DNA of 43,323 nt from Verrucomicrobiaceae bacterium. GTDB lineage: Bacteria > Verrucomicrobiota > Verrucomicrobiia > Verrucomicrobiales > Verrucomicrobiaceae. Every line of letters starts with the position of its first letter. Position 1 is the stretch's first letter. This document shows, piece by piece, positions 1 to 9,200 of this stretch. The stretch spans positions 1 to 43,323 of the forward strand of contig JAIYDW010000106.1 of assembly GCA_027487315.1 (NCBI GenBank). Reading direction: 5' to 3'. Under the pieces are notes generated by a model, which saw only the letters and a program-made list of their open reading frames with translations, searched no databases and was not told the origin of the DNA. The position numbers and the translations under genes were made by a program.

Positions 1-215
1 ATCCCGCAGTCCAAAAACCCGTGATCCACATACCGCCCGATCTCCTGCGCCCGCAAAAGCCGCAAATCCAGCTCCTCATCATCCACCGTCGGCCGGTAGC
101 TCCGCGACGACACCACCACATGAAACCCCGCCCGCTTCAACAACTCCAGCGTCGGCTCCTGCAGACTTCCTTTCGGAAGTCCCAGCCGTAGGATGGGGGT
201 GTCGGATGCTGCCAT
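1..215 (-). CDS. hisG: ATP phosphoribosyltransferase, N-terminal part (cut by window edge)
   Basis: Reading leftwards from the ATG at 215-213, the frame stays open to the window edge and gives 71 residues. They begin [20 protein letters not shown] and continue with a R-S-Y-R-P-T segment and a D-H-G-F-L-D-C-G segment. The early L-P-K-G-S-L block and the later Y-V-D-x-G-x-x-D-x-G block are the classic N-terminal signatures of HisG, which joins ATP and PRPP in the first committed step of histidine synthesis in the cytoplasm. The gene has no stop inside the window. It is divergent from hflK, with 150 bp between the two starts, so that gap must hold both promoters. The identification rests on the family signature and is strong despite the truncation. 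Confidence 0.88.
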   Translation of the reverse strand, partial: MAASDTPILRLGLPKGSLQEPTLELLKRAGFHVVVSSRSYRPTVDDEELDLRLLRAQEIGRYVDHGFLDCG

Positions 216-365
216 AGAAAAAACCTCGGCTTCGTGCCGGAGGGGCGCGTATCCTAGCGGACAATTTCCCCATGGCTAGGAAAAAATGGCGATTCTGAGA
301 ATCCCCACCCCTCCATTCCAGTCATCCCCCCTTGCGCCCACCCCCACCCCACCCTACCCTCCCCC

Positions 366-1373
366 ATGGCTAGCAACAGTCCCCCCTCCCTGCCCCCTTT
401 CCCCAAGATCGACTTCCGCCCGGGCCGCCTGATCCCCTTTCTGATCATCCCCCTCGTCATTCTCGGCCTCCTCTCCTCCGTCTACCAGGTCCCCGCTGAA
501 GGCGTCGCCGTTGTCACCCGCTTCGGCGCCTATCACGACACCACCGAACCCGGCCTCCGCTTCAAACTCCCCTTCGGCATCGACCAAAAAACCATCGTCG
601 AAACCCGCCGCCAGCAGAAACTCGAGTTCGGCTTCGGCACCGAAGGCAGCACCAACCCCTACCAGTTCTCCCGCTACCGCGAAGACCAGGAACTCGAAAA
701 AACCATGGTCACCGGCGACCAAAACACCGCCGTGGTCGAATGGGTCGTCCAATACCACATCGAAAACGCCCGCGACTACACCTTCAACTTCCGCGAACCC
801 CCCAAAACCCTCCGCGACCTCACCGAAGCCGTCATGCGTGAAATCGTCGGCGACCGTACCATCGACGAAGTCCTCACCGTCGGCCGTCAGGAAATGGAAA
901 TCCGCGGCCTCGAACGCCTCGACGCCGTCGTCAAACAACTCGGCATCGGCGTCAAAATCGACCAGGTCCAGCTCCGCAACGTCAACCCCCCGCCCCCCGT
1001 CCAGGCCTCATTCGACGAAGTCAACCGCGCCCAGCAGGAGCGCGAGCAGCTCATCAACAAAGCCAATGGCGAATACAACGGCGCCGTCCCCCGCGCCCGT
1101 GGCGAGGCCGAACAAAAAATCTCCGCCGCCGACGGCTACGCCACCAAGCGCATCAACGAAGCCGAAGGCGACGCCGCCCGCTTCATCGCCCAACTCACCG
1201 AATACGAAAAAGCCCCCGAAGTCACCCGCAAACGCCTCTACCTCGAAACCATGAAGGAAGTCCTCTCCAACATCCCCGGAAAAGTCATCCTCGACGACGC
1301 CGCCCCCCAGTTCCTCCCCTTCCTAAGCCTCCCCTACAAAACCACCCAAGGCGCCCCCGGCGCCACCCGCTAG
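366..1373 (+). CDS. hflK: HflK-like SPFH/band-7 membrane protein
   Basis: This 335-residue protein has one N-terminal membrane segment (about residues 20-40, rich in I/L/V) followed by an SPFH/band-7 domain that starts with E-G-V-A-V-V-T-R-F-G. HflK pairs with HflC, and the complex encloses and modulates the membrane protease FtsH. The conserved V-N-P-P-P-P-V-Q-A-S-F-D-E-V block of HflK is visible at about residues 206-219, followed by the helical, charged A-E-G-E-A region typical of the family. The start ATG follows a C-rich leader without a clear Shine-Dalgarno site. Nearly every codon ends in C, the host signature in this window. hflC follows after a 364-bp spacer that is mostly a hexanucleotide repeat. 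Confidence 0.93.
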   Translation: MASNSPPSLPPFPKIDFRPGRLIPFLIIPLVILGLLSSVYQVPAEGVAVVTRFGAYHDTTEPGLRFKLPFGIDQKTIVETRRQQKLEFGFGTEGSTNPYQFSRYREDQELEKTMVTGDQNTAVVEWVVQYHIENARDYTFNFREPPKTLRDLTEAVMREIVGDRTIDEVLTVGRQEMEIRGLERLDAVVKQLGIGVKIDQVQLRNVNPPPPVQASFDEVNRAQQEREQLINKANGEYNGAVPRARGEAEQKISAADGYATKRINEAEGDAARFIAQLTEYEKAPEVTRKRLYLETMKEVLSNIPGKVILDDAAPQFLPFLSLPYKTTQGAPGATR

Positions 1374-1660
<287 letters not shown>

Positions 1661-1704
1661 CTCACGCACCCCAAAGTACCCGTCATCGCTCCGCGTGACG
1701 CCCC

Positions 1705-1732
1705 AATCCGCAATCCGAAATCCGCATTCCCC
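1705..1732 (+). repeat. Seven-base AATCCGC-type repeats ending at the hflC start
   Basis: Four consecutive heptamers are seen: AATCCGC, AATCCGA, AATCCGC and ATTCCCC. AATAA follows and then the hflC ATG at 1738. A second set of AATCNNN heptamers stands directly before the collagen-like gene at 36919, so this is a recurrent leader element in this genome. Confidence 0.75.
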
Positions 1733-1737
1733 AATAA

Positions 1738-2763
1738 ATGAAAGCCCTCCTCTCCACCTTCGCCGCCCTCCTCGCGGTCCTCACCCTCTTCGTCCTCAAC
1801 GCCTCCTTCTTCACCGTCACCGAGGGCGAGCAAGTCATCGTCACCCAGTTCGGCAAACCCGTCGGCGACCCCATCATCCAGGCCGGCTTCCACCTCAAAA
1901 CCCCCTTCGTCCAAAGCGTCAACCGCTTCGAAAAACGCATCCTCGAGTGGGACGGCCCCTCCGCCCGCATGCCCACCAAGGACAAAGTCTACATCGTCGT
2001 CGACACCTTCGGCCGCTGGCGCATCAACGACCCTCTCAAATTCTACCAGCAACTCCGCGACGAACGCAGCGCCCAGTCCCGCCTCGACGACATCCTCGGC
2101 TCCGAAACCCGCAACGTCATCGCCCGCCACGACTTCATCGAAGCCGTCCGCACCACCAAAGACCGCAAACCCGTCCTCGACGACCAGGCCCTCCCCGACG
2201 CCCGCCTCGTCACCATGGCCCCCATCACCAAAGGCCGCACCCTCCTCGAAAAAGAAATCTTCGCCGCCGCAGCCCCCAAAGTCGCCGGCTTCGGCATCGA
2301 ACTCCTCGACCTCCGCTTCAAGCGCCTCAACTACAACGACTCCGTCTCAGACACCATCTACCAGCGCATGATCAGCGAGCGCGAACAAATCGCCCAGCGC
2401 TTCCGCTCCGAAGGTGAGGGCGAAGCCGCCAAAATCCTCGGCAACAAAGAGCGCGACCTCTTTCAAATCGAATCCGAAGCCTACAAAAAGATCCAGGAAA
2501 TCGAAGGCACCGCCGACGCCAAAGCCATCGAGATCTACGCCAAAGCCTACAATCAAACCCCCGCCGCCCGCGAACTCTTCGAATTCCTCAAAACCATGGA
2601 GACCTACAAATCCGTCATCACCGCCGACACCAACCTCATCCTCACCACCAACTCCTCCCTCCTCCGCTACCTCAAGTCCGACACCCCCGCCCCAGCCACC
2701 GCCCCCACCCTCCCCGGCCTCCCCTCAAACCTCCCCTCCCTCCTCGACGTCCCCACCCGCTGA
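1738..2763 (+). CDS. hflC: HflC-like SPFH/band-7 membrane protein
   Basis: This 341-residue protein has an N-terminal membrane segment (about residues 3-22) and then an SPFH domain opening with V-T-E-G-E-Q-V-I-V-T-Q-F-G-K-P, the usual HflC block. The segment R-S-E-G-E-G-E-A at about residue 222 and the following long charged helix match HflC partners of the FtsH-HflKC complex. A Pro-rich tail ends the protein. It is in the same orientation as hflK, so the pair is probably cotranscribed despite the repeat-filled spacer. The ATG has no evident Shine-Dalgarno and is preceded by the AATCCGN heptamers. Codon use is strongly C-ending. Confidence 0.92.
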   Translation: MKALLSTFAALLAVLTLFVLNASFFTVTEGEQVIVTQFGKPVGDPIIQAGFHLKTPFVQSVNRFEKRILEWDGPSARMPTKDKVYIVVDTFGRWRINDPLKFYQQLRDERSAQSRLDDILGSETRNVIARHDFIEAVRTTKDRKPVLDDQALPDARLVTMAPITKGRTLLEKEIFAAAAPKVAGFGIELLDLRFKRLNYNDSVSDTIYQRMISEREQIAQRFRSEGEGEAAKILGNKERDLFQIESEAYKKIQEIEGTADAKAIEIYAKAYNQTPAARELFEFLKTMETYKSVITADTNLILTTNSSLLRYLKSDTPAPATAPTLPGLPSNLPSLLDVPTR

Positions 2764-2790
2764 TCGTCCCAACCGCTGATCATCCCACCC

Positions 2791-2818
2791 TTGCCCAAGC
2801 CACGAATCATGCTACGCT
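2791..2818 (+). promoter_or_regulatory. Possible promoter of tRNA-Arg
   Basis: A TTGCCC hexamer (2791-2796) and a TACGCT hexamer (2813-2818) are separated by 16 bp and end 15 bp before the mature tRNA start, a sensible arrangement for a sigma-70-type tRNA promoter. Pattern match only. Confidence 0.4.
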
Positions 2819-2833
2819 CCTCCCGCACGCAAC

Positions 2834-2907
2834 GCGCCCGTAGCTCAGTGGATTAGAGCACCGGATTTCTAATCCGATGGTCGTTGGTTCGAACCCAACC
2901 GGGCGTG
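2834..2907 (+). tRNA. tRNA-Arg, anticodon TCT
   Basis: The 74-nt sequence folds as a cloverleaf. The acceptor stem is GCGCCCG with CGGGCGT (one G-U pair), and the D arm starts GCTC. The anticodon loop TTTCTAA carries TCT, and the T loop is TTCGAAC. The discriminator base is G and CCA is not encoded. The first anticodon-stem pair is a C-A mismatch. The 3' half (from 2866) lies inside the 48-bp direct repeat that recurs at 23381-23428, so this tRNA is the attachment site of the island and stays complete after integration. Confidence 0.93.
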
Positions 2908-2913
2908 CCCCCT
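2866..2913 (+). repeat. attL: 48-bp direct repeat in the tRNA 3' half
   Basis: The repeat begins TTTCTAATCCGATGGTCGTT, that is at the anticodon loop, and runs six bases beyond the discriminator base. It is identical to 23381-23428 over 48 bp. Tyrosine integrases often recombine at tRNA anticodon or T-loop sequences. Confidence 0.92.
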
Positions 2914-2914
2914 A

Positions 2915-2935
2915 AAACCCTGATAATCAGGGTTT
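2915..2935. terminator. Perfect hairpin just inside the left end
   Basis: AAACCCTGA and TCAGGGTTT pair perfectly around a TAA loop. It lies directly after the tRNA and inside the island. It may end the tRNA transcript, although only a short T run follows. It could equally be an integrase or excisionase structural site. Confidence 0.4.
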
Positions 2936-3383
2936 AAGCAAAGATTCAAAGATTAACTGCGGCATGTAATGGCTGAATAAAACGCACAGAAATGCACCGG
3001 AAAGAAGGCCAAAACCATTACAAATCCATTACAGCCCATAAAGCTATAGTTTTCTCGCGCGCGTGCGTGGTGAACCTGGGAATGGAGTAGTCGTTCTAAC
3101 TGATGAGTGATTTCCTCGCGCGCGCACGCCTATGGGCGGCATCAAAACAGGACTGGTGATTGTTGGTTCTGAGTTCCCGGCGGCTTCTCTCGCGCAGCGG
3201 GTGCGCGAGGTCTTTTCTGGACTATTCCCCAGCGCGTTATCTGTGACCGAAGAGCACGCTTTGCATCATCACCCATATTAATTCCTTCATCTCGCAACGG
3301 ATGACATAGTACAGAGTCCTCTAGCTTAAATCGATTCCTCGGACGAACCTTGTTGCCTGATGGTGCAGGTTGCTATCAAATAA
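2936..3383. other. Leader of the defence operon, no gene seen
   Basis: About 450 bp hold no convincing gene. Seen here are the 49-bp arm-like module (2984-3032) and two near-identical TTTYCTCGCGCGCG boxes at 3051 and 3111. A hairpin with an 8-bp stem, CTCGCGCA with TGCGCGAG, lies at 3189-3209. These GC-rich boxes stand between the island end and the first defence gene and are candidate regulatory sites of the operon. No clear -35/-10 pair was identified. Confidence 0.5.
2984..3032 (+). repeat. Left copy of 49-bp end module with paired CCATTAC sites
   Basis: The module starts GCACAGAAATGCAC and ends with CCATTAC-AAAT-CCATTAC (3015-3021 and 3026-3032). A collinear copy of the same length and orientation lies at 23292-23340, and 38 of 49 positions agree. 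Short paired direct repeats near both attachment sites are typical of integrase arm-type binding sites. Confidence 0.7.
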
Positions 3384-6263
3384 GTGTTCGCCTCCCGAAT
3401 GTCCCCCGGCTCCATCGTTTCCTGTCGAAATCGCGACTGGGTTCTGCTTCCCGCAGATGACCCAGACGAGATTCGATTGCGTCCGCTGACTGGGGCCACC
3501 GATGAAGTCGTAGCACTGAACCGAAAGTTGGCGGACCTGGCAGGCGACACTTTCCCGGCAGAGCGAGTCAAATCCTCACAATTTCCTCCCCCGGCGGCCA
3601 CAGACATTTCCGATGCCTCATCGGCGCACCTCCTTTGGCAGTCCGCACGCCTTACGCTGCGCGAGGGAGCCGCCCCATTTCGCTCGCTAGGCCGCGTTTC
3701 CATTCGACCGCGCACCTACCAGTTTGTGCCGCTGCTCATGGCTCTGCGCCTGGAGACCGTGCGTCTTCTAATCGCCGATGACGTGGGCGTGGGGAAAACC
3801 ATCGAGGCAGGGCTTATCGCTCGTGAAATGTGGGACCGTGGCGAAATCCGTCGCCTTTGCGTGCTCTGCCCACCTTACCTCTGCGAGCAATGGCAAAAGG
3901 AACTCTCGGAGAAGTTCAATCTCGACGCCGTCATCATTCGCTCTGGAACCGTTGGCCCTCTGGAGCGCAAAAAGTCCGGCCCAGAAAGTATTTACCGCTA
4001 TTACCCAATTCAGATCGTCAGCATCGACTTCGTCAAATCAGAGAGGAACCGCCACGCCTTTCTCCAAGACTGTCCCGATCTCGTTATAGTGGACGAAGCG
4101 CATGGATCAGCTTTTGCGGAGGGCACCACTTCCGGGCAGCATCAGCGCCACCACCTCGTGAAGAGGCTCGCGGACAAAGAAGATCGCCATCTCATCCTCT
4201 TGAGTGCCACCCCACACAGCGGCGTGGACAGTGCTTTCCTCTCACTTCTTGGACTCTTGCAGCCTCAGTTTGTGAACTGGGACACCTCCCACCTCGACGA
4301 AGCCCAGCGCATCGCCCTCGCCCGTCATTTCGTGCAGCGCACTCGCAAGGACATCACCACCGACTGGGAGGGGGATCATTGTTTTCCTGACCGTGATCCG
4401 CGTGATGAGACGTACCGTTTATCGACGGCGTACCGTGAACTGTTTGAGCAAAGTTACGCCTTCTGCGCTGAACTCGTCCGTCCTGCGAAGGACCGTAACG
4501 AGCGGGAACAGCGCGTGAGGTACTGGGCTGCTTTGGCGCTGCTGCGCTGTGTCATGTCCAGCCCTGCGGCTGCAATGTCAGCGCTCGAGAACCGTCACGA
4601 TGGCCTGCCCGCCTCAGAAGATGACCCAGAGTTCCGCCAGCACATCTTCGAGTCCTCGGATGACCGCACCGACGACAGCCAGCCCACACCACCGCTGGAG
4701 CTTGCCCGCGAAACCATCGTCGAATCGGAGCGCCGGCGTTTAAGGGAACTCGGCAAGCTAGCCTCCGCCCTCGTCCACTCCCCAAAGGACAGCAAGCTCG
4801 CCCGCTGTATCGAGATCGTAGCCGACCTCATCGAAAAAGGCTTTCGTCCCATCCTCTGGTGCCGTTACATCGCTACGGCGGACTACCTCGCTGCCGGGCT
4901 GCAAAAAGCCCTTCAAAAGCGCTTCCCCGGCCTGCGGGTGCTCGCCATCACTGGCACCCTCAGCGACGACGAACGCCGCACTAAAGTCGAAGAACTCTCC
5001 GCCGAGAAGCTCCGCGTGCTCGTCGCCACGGATTGCCTCAGCGAAGGCATCAACCTTCAGCACGCTTTCGACTCTGCCCTGCACTACGACTTGCCTTGGA
5101 ATCCGAACCGCCTGGAGCAGCGCGAAGGCCGCGTGGACCGATACGGCCAGCGTGCTCCCACCGTCCGCACCATTCGCTATTTCAGCCCCGACAGCGCCGT
5201 GGATGGCGTGGTCATCGACGTGCTGTTGAACAAAGCCCGCGAGATCCACAAAACTCTCGGCACCCACGTTCCCGTCCCCGAGGACAGTGAATCAGTAACG
5301 GAGGCAGTGCTGAAAGCTCTCTTCCTTCGCGGCCAGCCCAAATTGGTATCCTCCGACATTCAGCAGCTCGAACTCGGTCTCGGCAGCTCCGATGTGGAGG
5401 ACTTTCACCGCCGTTGGGACATCGACGCCAATCGCGAGAAGCTCAACCGCACCCGCTTCGCCCAGCGTGCCTTGAAGCCCGCTGAGGTCGCCCGCGAGCT
5501 TGAGGCCACCGATGCCGTTCTCGGCGATCCTGAGGCGGTGCGCAGCTTCGTCCTGGATGCCGCTCAGCGACTCGGCATGACGCTTCAGCGGGACAAACAC
5601 ACCGACAGCTACACCATTCCCATCGCCCCCGGCACCATCGAGCACCTGCCTGAGGCTGTTCGTTTCGTCTTGCCGAAGTCAAAAGCCGCCGCGTGGCACA
5701 TCAGCTTCGCTTCCCCGACACCCGAGGGCGCGGAGTATCTCGGGCGGAATCACCGCTTCGTCACCACCCTGGCTCAGTTCCTCATGGAGGAAGCCATGAC
5801 CAAAGGCGGCGACGCCCGTGCCTCCCGCTGCGGTGTCATCCGCACCCGCGCCATTTCGAAGCTCACTACCCTCCTGCTTCTTCGTGTCCGCTATCTGCTG
5901 AAGCAGCCTGACCGCGCCGATCTCCTCGCGGAGGAAGTCCATGTCATCGGCTACCTCGGAGCTGCGCCGTCGAAAGATGGCGACTGGCTGCCTGAGGAGG
6001 CCGTTCTCCATCTCCTCGCCTCGGCGGAGCCCGATGCGAACATCAGCATGGAGGAGCGCCGCGAACTCGTCTCCCGCACGCTCGACTCGTGGCCCGCTCT
6101 CCAGGAGGCTATGAAGCCCCAGATTCTCGCCCGCGCCACGGCCCTGGCAGATAGCCACCGTCGCATCCGTCAGGCCGTCTCCATGCGTGTGCGTGAACTC
6201 AAAGTCGAAGCCCAGCTCCCGCCCGACCTTCTCGGCGTGCTCATCCTCCAGCCTCTCGTCTAG
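3384..6263 (+). CDS. DrmD-like SNF2-family helicase
   Basis: This 959-residue protein is the first gene of the operon. It has an N-terminal domain with R-P-R-T-Y-Q, then a Walker A motif D-D-V-G-V-G-K-T-I-E-A-G-L at about 130-142. D-E-A-H follows at about 237 and L-S-A-T-P-H-S-G at about 272. A C-terminal helicase lobe has V-A-T-D-C-L-S-E-G-I-N-L and Q-R-E-G-R-V-D-R-Y-G-Q at about 547-588. This is the RapA-like SNF2 class to which DISARM DrmD belongs, and DrmD is normally paired with an adenine methylase as here. The role would be ATP-driven DNA translocation and surveillance. The GTG at 3384 and an in-frame ATG at 3399 are both possible starts; the ATG gives the more DrmD-like beginning, M-S-P-G-S-I-V. 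The stop is 3 bp before the methylase ATG, so translation is probably coupled. Confidence 0.85.
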   Translation: MFASRMSPGSIVSCRNRDWVLLPADDPDEIRLRPLTGATDEVVALNRKLADLAGDTFPAERVKSSQFPPPAATDISDASSAHLLWQSARLTLREGAAPFRSLGRVSIRPRTYQFVPLLMALRLETVRLLIADDVGVGKTIEAGLIAREMWDRGEIRRLCVLCPPYLCEQWQKELSEKFNLDAVIIRSGTVGPLERKKSGPESIYRYYPIQIVSIDFVKSERNRHAFLQDCPDLVIVDEAHGSAFAEGTTSGQHQRHHLVKRLADKEDRHLILLSATPHSGVDSAFLSLLGLLQPQFVNWDTSHLDEAQRIALARHFVQRTRKDITTDWEGDHCFPDRDPRDETYRLSTAYRELFEQSYAFCAELVRPAKDRNEREQRVRYWAALALLRCVMSSPAAAMSALENRHDGLPASEDDPEFRQHIFESSDDRTDDSQPTPPLELARETIVESERRRLRELGKLASALVHSPKDSKLARCIEIVADLIEKGFRPILWCRYIATADYLAAGLQKALQKRFPGLRVLAITGTLSDDERRTKVEELSAEKLRVLVATDCLSEGINLQHAFDSALHYDLPWNPNRLEQREGRVDRYGQRAPTVRTIRYFSPDSAVDGVVIDVLLNKAREIHKTLGTHVPVPEDSESVTEAVLKALFLRGQPKLVSSDIQQLELGLGSSDVEDFHRRWDIDANREKLNRTRFAQRALKPAEVARELEATDAVLGDPEAVRSFVLDAAQRLGMTLQRDKHTDSYTIPIAPGTIEHLPEAVRFVLPKSKAAAWHISFASPTPEGAEYLGRNHRFVTTLAQFLMEEAMTKGGDARASRCGVIRTRAISKLTTLLLLRVRYLLKQPDRADLLAEEVHVIGYLGAAPSKDGDWLPEEAVLHLLASAEPDANISMEERRELVSRTLDSWPALQEAMKPQILARATALADSHRRIRQAVSMRVRELKVEAQLPPDLLGVLILQPLV

Positions 6264-6266
6264 TTC

Positions 6267-9200
6267 ATGGCCATTTTCCCTTCCATACGCATTGAAGGCG
6301 GCCTGCTGGGGCCGGACATGCTGGATCAGCTTTTCACGGGCAATCTCTCCGGTCAGAAACCCGCTGACTTCGGTCTCGCAGATCGCCGGAATCTCACGGA
6401 CGAAATCGCCGCCGTTTTTGCCGATGCCCGATCGCTCTGGGGTGTGTTTCAAAACCGCCTCGCCCGGCTCAATGAGGACGACCTCGCCACCACCGTCACC
6501 CGCGATGCGTGGGTCATTCCCTTTCTGGGACTGCTGGGATTTGAGCCGCGCTTGAATCAGCGCGCCCATGATGTCGATGGCCTCAGCTTCTTCATTTCCC
6601 ACCGGTCAGGAGAGCAGGAGGATGAACCGCCCATCCACATCGTCGGTGCGCGGCAAGAGCTGGGCCGTGTCGCAGCCAGTGGAAAGCCACGCCTCGCCCC
6701 GCACTCCCTCGTTCAGGAGTATCTGAACCGCACCGAGCATGTCTGGGGCCTTGTCACCAATGGCACCACGCTGCGCCTGCTGCGGGATTCATCCTTCGTC
6801 CGCCGCCAGTCCTACATCGAGTTCGATCTCGGGGCCATACTGGAGGAGCAGCGGTTTCAGGACTTCGCCGCGCTCTACCGCCTCATCCACCGCAGCCGCT
6901 TCCCGCGTGGCCTCAGCGACGCCGGCGACTGCCTGTTGGAGACCTACCACCTCCAGGCCGAGGAGCAGGGCGGCCGTGTCCGTGATCACCTCCGCGATGG
7001 CGTGGAGCGCTGCATCACCCTCCTCGCCAATGGCTTCCTCGATCACCCTGCCAGCGCCCCCTTGCGCGAGCGCATGGCGTCGCGGCTCATGTCTTCCGAG
7101 GACTTTTACCGCGAGCTGCTGAAGCTCGTCTATCGCTTCCTATTCCTCCTCGTGGCCGAGGATCGCGGTCTGCTCAGCCCTGCGCCCATTTACCGTGAGC
7201 ACTACGGCGTGAACCGCCTGCGCCGACTTCTGGAGCAAAGGGCCGCCTATACCGAGGATGACGACCTCTGGCAGGGCCTTCGTGTGCTCTGGCATTTGTT
7301 CGGGGATGACAATCTCGCCTCCATCCTCCAGCTCGCTCCCCTGAATGGCGAACTCTTCGCCCCCACCACGCTGGACGGTGGCTCCATCAAGAATCGCCAA
7401 CTCCTCACCGCCTTCTGGCACCTCGCCTGGTATCAGGAGCGGGAGACCGCCCCCGCCACGCGGGTGAACTACGCCGCGCTCGATGTCGAGGAGCTGGGCT
7501 CCATCTACGAGAGCCTGCTGGACTTCCACCCGCACTGTGCGCCCGACCTCGCCGGACGTTGGACCTTCCAGCTTGTCTTCGGCTCCGACCGAAAGACCAC
7601 CGGTTCCTTCTACACCCCGCCAGAGTTGGTCAATGAACTTGTCCGCAGTGCCCTTGATCCCGTCGTGAACGCTCGTCTCGCCGCCCTGCCGAAAAATGCC
7701 ACCCCTGAGATGCGGGCCGAGACCCTGCTCAGCCTCCGCGTCTGCGACCCTGCTTGCGGCTCCGGACACTTCCTGCTCGCCGCTGCTCGTCGTCTGGGCC
7801 GCGAACTCGCCCGCGCCCGCACAGGAGAGGACGAGCCTGCGCCCGAAAGAATGCGGGAGGCCACTCGCGAGGTCATCCGCCATTGCATCTACGGCGTGGA
7901 CCGCAATCGCCTCGCCGTGGACCTCTGCCGTGTTGCTCTCTGGATCGAGAGCCATGATGCCGACAAGCCCCTCGCCTTCCTCGACCACCGCATCCGCTGT
8001 GGTGACAGCCTCATTGGCGTCTTTGATCTTGAAGTGCTGAAGGACGGCATCCCCCAGGAAGCCTTCACCGCCCTCAGTAGCAGCGACGACAAAAAGTTCG
8101 CCCGTGAGGCTGCCAAGAAAAACAAAGATGACGTTGGCACCCTAGGCAGCCTCTTCCAGTGGAGCCCAGACGCCGCACTCTCCAAGCTCACCCTCGACGG
8201 CCATGCCGTGGACGAGCTGGACGACGACACCCCGGAGCATGTGCGGCAAAAGAAAGCCCGCTACGAGTCCATCCACCACGATCCTGAGTGGCAGCGCCTC
8301 CATGACGCTTGCGATCTCTGGACAGCCGCCTTCTTCCAGCGCCTGCGTGCGGATGAATCCCTCATCACCACCGCTAGTGTGGCGGACCGTCTCGCCGACA
8401 GGTCTCACGACATTGATCACTTGGAGTATGCCCAGGCTCTCGCCCGCCGCCAGCGTGCCTTCCACTGGCCGCTGGAGTTCCCCGAGGTCTTCGATGCTGG
8501 TGGCTTCCATGTCATCCTTTCCAATCCACCTTGGGAGCGTGTGAAGCTCCAGGAGCAGGAGTTCTTCGCCGCACGGGACATCAGTATCGCCACCGCACTG
8601 AACAAGTCAGAGCGGGCCAAACTCATCCGCGATCTGCCGAACCATCATCCTGAACTCGCGGAAGAGTGGGACATTGCGCAACGCAGTGCGGCAGCTTCCT
8701 CCAGCTTCATGCGCCATGCAGGGCGCTATCCGCTGGCTGGGCGTGGGGACATCAACACCTATGCCGTTTTTGCCGAACTCGCCGGCAAACTGACGCATCA
8801 GACCGGGCGCACGGGAATGATCCTACCCACCGGCATCGCCACTGATGACACCACGAAGATCTTCTTTGGCGACCTCGTGCGGAAGCAGCGGCTAGTATCC
8901 CTGACTGGCTACGAAAATGAAGCCTTCATCTTCCCCGCCGTGCATCATGCCTTCAAGTTCTGCACGCTCATCGTAGCGGGAGAAGGGCGTGGCCCGGCCT
9001 GCAGCCGACTTGCCTTCTTCATTCGCCGTTTCAGTGAACTGACCGAGGAAGCCCGCTTCTTCACGCTCACGCCAGATGAATTTGCCTTGCTCAATCCCAA
9101 CACCGGCAACTGCCCCATCTTCCGCTCCGCCGCCGATGCGGAGCTGACCAAGGCCATCTACCGCCGCGTTCCCGTGCTCTGGAAAGAGCGCTCAGAAGAC

